Shown here: in pieces, positions 57,134 through 64,000 of the stretch | How positions within the stretch are numbered: position 1 is the first letter of the stretch | How the letters are laid out: the number at the start of each line of letters is the position of its first letter | DNA from: Amorphophallus konjac | Lineage: Eukaryota > Streptophyta > Magnoliopsida > Alismatales > Araceae | Assembly: GCA_022559845.1 (NCBI GenBank) | Contig: CM040117.1 | Span: 78,591,731-78,655,730 of the forward strand | Direction: 5' to 3' | Length of the DNA: 64,000 nucleotides | Notes under the pieces: generated by a model | Seen by the model: only the letters and a program-made list of their open reading frames with translations | Database searches by the model: none | What the model was told of the DNA's origin: nothing | Made by a program: the position numbers and the translations under genes

Positions 57134-60100
57134 TGTCACGCCCCGACGCGTAATATCGGGTCGTACAGTTAGAAACTAGCTAGAAATAACATTAACAAGC
57201 TAAACTAACCAATTACACAGGTGCTATGGAAAGAAATAACTCTATTGATCAAGGATATACCAAATTTTATTACAATAACCAACAACTGTTTAAACACGAT
57301 CAAACGTAACTTCCAAACTGACTCTAATACAATAACCGATTCCAAAAGTAATAAAGTACTAACACAACTCTAAGGAATGACTAGAGGTAAACATCTATGC
57401 CAACTCGGCATCTACTAACAGGCACACTCAAAAGTATCACTCCTGTCCCTCCCCATCGGTATGCGCATCATCACCTGAACAGCCTGGAAAGGGGGGGAAA
57501 CAACAACTATGAGCTGACGCTCAGTAGGAAATAACAGGCAAGTTTACGTGATTAACAATTTAATAACATTTTCATATGCCATGCTAATAAAAGAAATGAA
57601 TGACGATATAATGAAACAACATAATGAAAAGATCTTGCAAGGTCAAGAGATATAAGATAACTAGAATTTAACAAGAATAACATGTACAAGTGTAACAAGA
57701 ACTGTAACGAGGAATGGCCACTAGCAAGTAACAAGAGATAACAAGTCAAGCACGATCAAGTAACAAGAGTAACAAGAGTTTTTCTGTCGTAGACAACAAG
57801 CTAGTCATGCACTCGGTGCAATGCCTCACCATGTCATTATAACATCCCATGGGCTCACTAATTTTTCGGGCGCTCTCCCCAGGACCAGACCGGGCCCTTA
57901 TGATGCGTTGGCATTGATTTATTGGATACAAGATCCCAAGATCCGTCTAGACATTTAGTCAAATTCGTGGCCAATTAATCAGAGGAATTACTGTCCATAA
58001 GTTTAGATTTAAAGGACTAACCTGTCCTTGGATTCAAGAGTACAAAACACAATAAAACTCATCTCCGAGAGATGTGCGGTCGTACAGAGGCCGCTCAAGA
58101 GGTATATACGGCTAACACAGGGCCGCGTATACAGGAACTGGACTGAAACTCAGCCCACGAGGTCAAGGATGAACGGCTGACAGTAAGCCGCTCTAAGGTA
58201 TGAACGGTAAGCTATGGGCCGCACATGTCCAGAGGACATTAAGACCCATGAATAAGATATACGGACCATACTGGGCCGTATTGAAGATATGCGGTCGTTA
58301 TGGGGCCGCCTGTGAGGATATGCGGTCCACTACTGGCCGCGCATGCCTCGCATAGTCTAATTCGATCAAGACTTTAAACCAGCGGTTCGTCAAAACATTA
58401 TAATGGCTATCCATCAACTAAACAATTAGTTTTAATCCTAATTACCATGTTAATATATCAAGGATCACAATTTACAGTTATGTATTTGCCAAAGATATGA
58501 TTCAAGATGCTAAAGAGAATGAACAAGTTCGCGTAGGAATGAACAACATGCAATTAACAGAAATTTAGTTACAAAATTAACCACTTATCATGTGGGTTTC
58601 TAATTTACTAATTATCATTTATGACACTAAGATGAATCATATAGAACTCTCATTAAGTCACTTACTGTCTAGATAAACGGTTCATGGCGAACTTTACATC
58701 TCTCGACTTAACAGGAATGCATTCGGGCTGAAGGGGCATGAGCAGGGGGATGGGCGGCTCTCTCTGGACCGCCCAAGGGGTTGGGCAGTCATTTGGGGGC
58801 CGTCCAAGGGTTGGGCGGTCAGGGCAGGACCGCCCATCCCTGGCCCTGCCAGATATGTGGTCCTCTGGGGACCTTTCATCCTGCCAGGGGGTTATGTGGT
58901 CACTTCTGGACCGTTTAACTAGATATGTGGTCAGTTTTGGACCGTTTATCCAGTTGTGTGGTCTGTTAGGAACCGTTTAACTACAGCTAAATTGGAGTTG
59001 AAGTATGGGCTTGAGTTGTGCGGTCTATCGTAAGACCGTCTATCTCTGGGTGTATTCCGGTCGTCCCTTCCACGTCCGATGAACGCCGGGAAGTTGGGGG
59101 TTTGCTAGGGTTTGATAAAAACACTAAATTCTAATGCAAAAGGTCTTGAAACATGGGGCTTTTGGTACTGTTGGAAAGCTAATGTAAAACTCTACCTAAC
59201 AGTAAGGTCAATTTCATATTTACTTGCTGAAATCGAGATCTATAAAGGCAAGAACACTAGAAACCCTAGTTTTGACATGCTGTTACTAAATCATAAAATT
59301 CTCACGATATAAACAATGAAATTTGGGGCTTTATATATCAAAAGAAAGCTTACTTGATGCTGATTCCAACCATATAAGGCATGCTATATGGGGATTAGGA
59401 TTGATAACTCGAAATCATAACTTAACTTGAAAGAACACATCAAAAACTAAGTCTAGACATGCTCTTACTCCGAACAGAAATTCTCTAAGCATGCTTCATG
59501 AAATTTAGGGCTTTCTACGCCAAATGAAAGCTAACATGCTGCTGATTACATGCATATATATTAATTAGTGTTTGGTCTGTTATAACCTACCTCAATCGAA
59601 GAGAGAAACTAAAGAACTAGAATGAAGAACGATCTTGACAGCACTTCACAAAAACCTCGAGATCTCCCTGGATACCTAATAAAAATTAGGGCTTTTACTA
59701 CCAATGGAAAGATCTCGTCGAGAGGAACAAAATGATGTACTCTTGTGCTAATTTTGGTTGAGGGTACCTACCTTAATCGAAGGAACAAAGATGAAGAAAG
59801 GAGGACGACGGGATGCCGACCCACCTCCACTAATCGCCAAAGATCTTCCTAGATCGAACTCCACTGAGGCTGCCGCTGCTACCAAAGGAAACTAGGGTTG
59901 AAGAGCTTTATTTTTATAGCTCATACACCTTCTGGAGCCTTTGGTGCTGGGAGAATTTTATGCGGGACAAGACACGGACACGACAAGCTCGCGATCGTCC
60001 CTTAACGAGGGAAGCGTCGGACGTGCGCGGTTGAGAAACCGGCAAGAGCTAGGGTGGTCGGCTCTCTCTTTCGTTCCCAGATCGGGTCACGGGACGGTAA

Positions 60101-62585
60101 CGCTCTCTCTCGCAGTAGTGGTGATATAAATAGAAAGTGAGCTAATTATCTTATCATGCTCTCTAGCAGCGGCATAAACAAGCATATATGAAATTAAGCA
60201 AAATGCCATGTAAGGGAGCGAAGGCGATACCTCCACGCGCTCGGCGTGGGGAAGACGGACCCGGCCGAAGACTCGTACTCCCGGGAAACTTAACACACAA
60301 TAATTACAGCAATGGAAACATGCCCACTCCACGCAGGGTGGTAAAGGGCTATACAAATGGGCCCGGGAGGACCGAATTTGGGTTGACGGGCAGCTTCGGG
60401 TGTTGATTCGGCTACACGCGTGTTCACGACCGTGGGGCCCACGTGCTGTCCGGAGGGGCCGTGTGGGACCCGGTGGTACCGCTGTAGTGGAGACACTTGG
60501 GGAAGCACTCCCCGGGCTGGCGGCACGCTGGTTCGCCGGCCGGAGGCCGGGCGGCTCCGTTCGGCACCGGTCGGAAAAACCGATCGGAAATCTGCCGGTT
60601 CTGTATTTCAGCGCGCGATCCGGCGAGAACGGACGCTGCGATCAACACCGGTGTCAGAATGCGACGAGATCAGAGCCGTTGGAAAGCTGCTTCGAAGTAC
60701 TACAATCTAGTGGCCTTCAGAAAAATTCACCAGATTTGTACTTTGTGTTGGCGAATTTTATTTGCTGCTGTTGTGTAGTAACCGAAGACTTAGATCTGCA
60801 GACAACTTCCCTGTTGATTACCTTTGACCGTGAAGTAGATGTCCGAATTTGAAGATGTGTTCTTCCGCAAGGCTGTAGGAAATTGAACAAGGAAACCAGG
60901 ACTATTTTTGGAGTTGGATTTGGAGGTGGTGGTGATTAGTTCTGATTTTTGAAGTGGAGGGTGGTCGGATCTGGGATCTGACTAAAAACACTGTATCAGA
61001 GGAAGAACACGAATTTCTAAAAATAGCTAGAAGACTGATAAAAAATTAAGAAAATTTTTGAGGTAGAGGGTGATAGACAGAACTCCCAGTAAAATTGGGA
61101 GGGCTTGGATAAATCAAAAAGATGGTCGGAGGGGGAGAACTCAGAGGTTTTGTCACTGTAGATAGAAACCTGGCAGATCTGGGATGACAGATTGGACGAA
61201 AATGTAAAAATACTAAATGATGGAATTTTGGCGTGAAACTTTAAGTGGATCTTGAGATGCAAGATATGAACACACCATAAAAAATTTCGATCAATCCAAG
61301 CTCTTGGCTGAGACAGACAATTCGTGGAATCTGCTGTGGTCGGATGAAGACAGAACTGCAGAGGCGGCTCAATGGCGGCACGAACGGCGGCGGCGGCGGC
61401 GCAGACGATCACCGGAGGTTGAGAGGGGATGAAAGAAGACAGAATACACTCTATATCTGGGGTTGGGGATGGAAGAACAACAGGGGAAGAGAGAGGGGCG
61501 CACCAAGCTTCAAACAACTCAACAATTTTCTGATTTTTTCCCATTGAATTTCATATGAAAATACAAGGTTATATATGACTCCAACCAAATCAATTGTGCA
61601 CCCTAGGATCTAGGGAAGGGGATTGAAGGACTGGGATGCAATGTGAATCAACACACTTAATACATATTTTAATCTAACTTGACCATTTCTATTCAAACTT
61701 AGATTAATTCCATTCCAACTCCACCTAAACCACACCTACCAAGCCTAATAAGGCCAAAAGAGGGGGCGCCCCCTTCATGGGCCTCTCTTGGGCCTAGGCT
61801 GGTCCAAGGCCAGCCAACCCAATCCACAACCCAAGCTTGGTCCATGGGTTCTCCCATCTAGATAGCCCATGAGAGGGAGTGGCCCAATTGGGCCTTAAAT
61901 GGCTATTATGGTCCAATATGAACTAGGCTTCTAATGGACTCTACTAATGGCAACCTAGCCATGGACTTTACATTACAAATGGCCCATTGGCTTGATATAA
62001 GCCTTACAAGGAGCCCAAATGAAAGAAATTACACAATTACAATCTCATACAAGCCATAACACACAAATACACTCTACCCGTGTAAGGAAATCGCCTTTGA
62101 TGCCCCATCAGAATTCGTCGATGCAAGGTGAGTGTTTGAAACGGCGCCGAAATGTTTGACCTAATCAAACTCGGCCGACACCACGTTTTAGGGTTAGTGT
62201 TTCGATCAATTGATAGAGGGGAAATGATCCTTAGATCGTGGCCTTTCATTTTCCACCGATTTGGGGTCATTTGGTGGAGTATTAAGCTCTAATTCAACGG
62301 TTTAAGCTAAGGTTAGGTAAGAGTTAGATAAGTGTGTACTATTGGGCTTAAACCACTAATTAGACCTAATTACAGATTTTTGTTGGGTCGACCACAGAAG
62401 ACAAAGTTGTTAAATACATGGTCCTTAACCAAATTACCATTTTTCTAGATTTTTATAAGGTAGTCGAAATTTCACTTGTTCTATTTACTAAGGAATTAAA
62501 TATTAAATTCTGAAATTCATGCATTAAACCATTTTATTTCAATTTTTAATTAATAAAAGCTCAATAAATAAATCGGGGTATTACA
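57134..62585 (-). repeat. 5' LTR of Tekay-type element, interrupted by a solo LTR
   Basis: It matches 49150-52442 on both sides of the insertion 59958-62110. Apparent differences from the 3' LTR are single bases (for example GTAATATC against GGAATATC near the end, one extra G in GGAAAGGGGGGG). ORFs in it duplicate those of the other LTR and are not genes. Confidence 0.95.
59958..62110 (-). mobile_element. Solo LTR of the family nested in Athila
   Basis: 2153 bp between TSDs GAATT (59953-59957 and 62111-62115). It matches the 2205-bp LTRs at 32087 and 36410 in overall layout (GCGGGAC..., CTCGCGATCG, CGAGATCGG-type segments, TTTGATGCCCCATCA end) but is clearly more diverged from them than they are from each other. 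Its first bases read TTATGCGGG instead of TGATGCGGG, so the terminal TG/CA pair is damaged. A TATA-like TATATAA lies on the minus strand near 61570. No internal domain remains. Confidence 0.9.
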
Positions 62586-63675
62586 CGAGCTGATGACTCG
62601 GCGCGGACATGGCTGGCACCCTCAGGCCGAGCCACTGACTCTACCCAATGTAGAAACTGGCTCGGATAACGGGGCAGCTAACCTCGTTCGCTCGAGAAAC
62701 TCAGAAACAAGAAAAAGAAGAGAGGTATCAGAGGAAGAAAAGGAAGGAAAATAAGAGAAGGCATGCTCTGCCAGCTCTTTGGAAGGAGGACGGAAGCCGA
62801 ACAGAAAACAAGCACCCTCAAGTGGTGCGAGCAAGGATAAAGGTATCCTCCAAAGAGTGAAAGAAGAGGGAAGAAGTTGGTTGAAGAGCGGAAGAGGGAG
62901 AAAGAGGACGGCGGGGATGGAAGAGGAGGGAGAAGCGGGCCAAGGTGAGGAAGGAGCAGGGCGAGGCTGCCGTGCCGGATGCCCTACTTCCTCGAACCTC
63001 CCTCTGCTTCTACCTTCCTCCTAAGACGGTGGCGGCAGTCTAGCGGTCGGGAACATGCGCGCTGTTACGCGCTGTCCCTTCTTGCACGCCGCCCACCCAT
63101 CGCTGTCCCTTCTTCCACGCCGAAGTAGCACGAGCGCCTGTGGCAGCCGCCAGGATTATCGCCTTCCGAATCGCCTTCCATGTTTCGCTGATAACTTCCC
63201 AACATAGAGACAGGCACTTCGCGAGAAGGGAGAAAGAGGAAGAATTGCAATAAAAGCCTTAAGCGTTGAAGAGGAGTGGAGGCGCCCTCCGGGACCTTTC
63301 TTATAGGCCGGCAGGGGAACGCTTGCCTTAAATTATCCTCCCCATGAAAAAATGTGAAAGGCGGCAACCCCTCCCCAAGGGGCAGTTACTCTCCCTCCAA
63401 TGACCTCTCCCCTGGGATGCGTGAAATGGCAAGTCATTCGAGACATGGAAAGTCGGAAAGGCGCTAGTACTATGACAGTCGCCGCACGTGAGATATCCGC
63501 AAATAAAGATTTCCACCTTTTTAGTAACCGCAGATACGGTGGTCAAATTGCGCCAAAGGCGGTAAGAAACAGTCAACTCTATATTTAATACTACTGCCAT
63601 TACATATCGCAATGGCCAACCTTGCACAAAAAAGAAAGGGGACAATTTCTCCTAGCCTATGGAACCGGGAGGACT
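62586..63675 (+). other. Tat element, region after pol (continued)
   Basis: About 1.1 kb resumes at TSD CGAGC. There are short frames on both strands, none with a domain. A purine tract AAAGAAAGGGGACAATTTC (63632-63650) resembles the AGAGGGGGACAATC before the LTR at 42813, but no LTR start follows it. Long 3' untranslated regions are usual in Tat elements. Confidence 0.5.
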
Positions 63676-64000
63676 CTAAGAAGCCCGCAGCCTTTCTTGG
63701 GGTTTGACAGATGGAGGATCCTCAGCGCCAGGAGATCTGCCCCCGGCACCCTCGGCGACGGCCGGTCCAGACACTGACCCCACTTGTGTGGGAACTGCCT
63801 TGACCCCGTGCCCTCTAGAAGTGGCTAGAGTTGGCGATCCCTCTGCTGAGCTGCAGGCATCCCCACTACCTCCTTCGCTCGACGTCGAAGAGGGAGAATC
63901 CATGGTATCCACGTCCGAGTCATAGTGTTGCCCAGAGGGAAAGACAAGCTCGTTGGACACCTGTTGTTGGGCCTCAACGACCGCTCGATGGTAACCTTGG
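63676..64000 (-). CDS. Antisense ORF at window edge (C-terminal part), unknown protein
   Basis: The minus-strand frame is open from the window edge to TAG at 63676, at least 107 codons; the N-terminus is outside. The visible part starts with GYHRAVVEAQQQV, then SNELVFPSGQHYDSDVDTMD, followed by a Ser/Gly/Glu-rich tail ending QERLRAS. No domain is recognised. Antisense ORFs between pol and the 3' LTR, often resembling putative gypsy-type transposon proteins, are described in Tat elements. The position fits, but identity cannot be confirmed from this fragment. Confidence 0.45.
   Translation of the reverse strand, partial: QGYHRAVVEAQQQVSNELVFPSGQHYDSDVDTMDSPSSTSSEGGSGDACSSAEGSPTLATSRGHGVKAVPTQVGSVSGPAVAEGAGGRSPGAEDPPSVKPQERLRAS

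Larger units (their letters stand above)
49150..62585 (-). mobile_element. Tekay/Del-type chromovirus (Ty3/gypsy), carrying a solo LTR in its 5' LTR
   Basis: LTRs at 49150-52442 (3', 3293 bp) and 57134-62585 (5', 3294 bp after removing the solo LTR and its TSD) begin on the minus strand TGTAATACCCCG and end GGGGCGTGACA. TSD CGAGC at 49145-49149 and 62586-62590. PBS TGGTATCAGAGC (minus, 57115-57126); purine tract AAGTAGGGGAGGG next to the 3' LTR. gag-PR-RT-RH-IN is on the minus strand and the integrase ends in a chromodomain. The two LTRs differ only at scattered bases, so insertion is recent relative to Athila and element A. Confidence 0.96.
42813..64000 (+). mobile_element. Tat-lineage Ty3/gypsy retrotransposon, interrupted; right end outside window
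   Basis: The order is LTR, PBS, gag, protease, RT, RNase H, a second archaeal-type RNase H and integrase (to 49011); the dual RNase H is the defining trait of the Tat lineage. After 138 bp of noncoding DNA it is interrupted by a Tekay-type element (49150-62585, TSD CGAGC) and resumes at 62586. A minus-strand ORF at the right edge fits the antisense ORF reported in some Tat elements. The 3' LTR is not in the window. pol is open in one frame over 3.2 kb apart from eight stops. Confidence 0.85.

Noticed and set aside
61017..61544. 175-residue minus-strand ORF
   Set aside because: It lies inside a solo LTR, has no domain, and is broken in the related LTRs at 33000-33700 and 37400-38000.

Overview
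This window is plant nuclear DNA from a heterochromatic, repeat-dense region. It is built almost entirely of nested LTR retrotransposons, and no intact host gene, tRNA or rRNA is visible. The basis for calling it an angiosperm is the presence of Ty3/gypsy lineages known from plants: an Athila-type element (PBS near TGGCGCCGTTGCCGGGGA, NPGWRNHPNFSW in gag), a Tat-type element (second, archaeal-like RNase H after the first), and a Tekay/Del-type chromovirus (iMet PBS TGGTATCAGAGC, chromodomain at the end of integrase). The species cannot be named from the sequence. 

Layout, with nesting read from 5-bp target-site duplications (TSDs). 1-~2810: 5' LTR of a minus-strand element whose body lies off the left edge. 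~3100-3688: a probable Copia-type LTR fragment. 3689-3900 and 42467-42519: the two halves of one small reading frame, split by everything between them. 3901-42466: element A, a large non-autonomous gypsy-like derivative (LARD-like) with 3.7-kb LTRs (TSD GCTAG/GCTGG) and an internal region made of minisatellites with no pol. Inside A are (i) a solo LTR at 14745-18126 (TSD ATCAC) and (ii) an Athila element at 22374-40440 (TSD CTCTC/CTCCC), inserted in A's 3' LTR. Inside Athila is a minus-strand non-autonomous element at 32087-38614 (TSD CTAAG) with one degenerate gag-like ORF. 42813-64000+: a Tat element, + strand, LTR-PBS-gag-PR-RT-RH-aRH-IN, interrupted after pol by a minus-strand Tekay-type element at 49150-62585 (TSD CGAGC). 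The Tekay 5' LTR itself carries a solo LTR at 59958-62110 (TSD GAATT) of the same family as the element nested in Athila. 

The coding parts are all retroelement gag-pol. Tekay is the youngest autonomous element: its LTRs differ at only scattered bases and its gag-PR-RT is one open 754-codon frame, but the rest of pol is broken by single-base shifts. Athila and Tat are older; many of their stops fall where C-to-T changes of Gln or Arg codons explain them, as expected of methylated plant repeats. The two non-autonomous families (element A, and the 2.2-kb-LTR family present as one full copy and one solo LTR) would have depended on proteins supplied by other elements. 

The points most worth a second look are: a chain of near-perfect hairpins directly upstream of the TATA box in element A's LTRs; a predicted intron lying inside the LTRs of three Tekay-like families; the single degenerate ORF of the nested non-autonomous element, with a gag-like start and an unidentified end; and the contrast between nonsense-type decay (Tat) and indel-type decay (Tekay).
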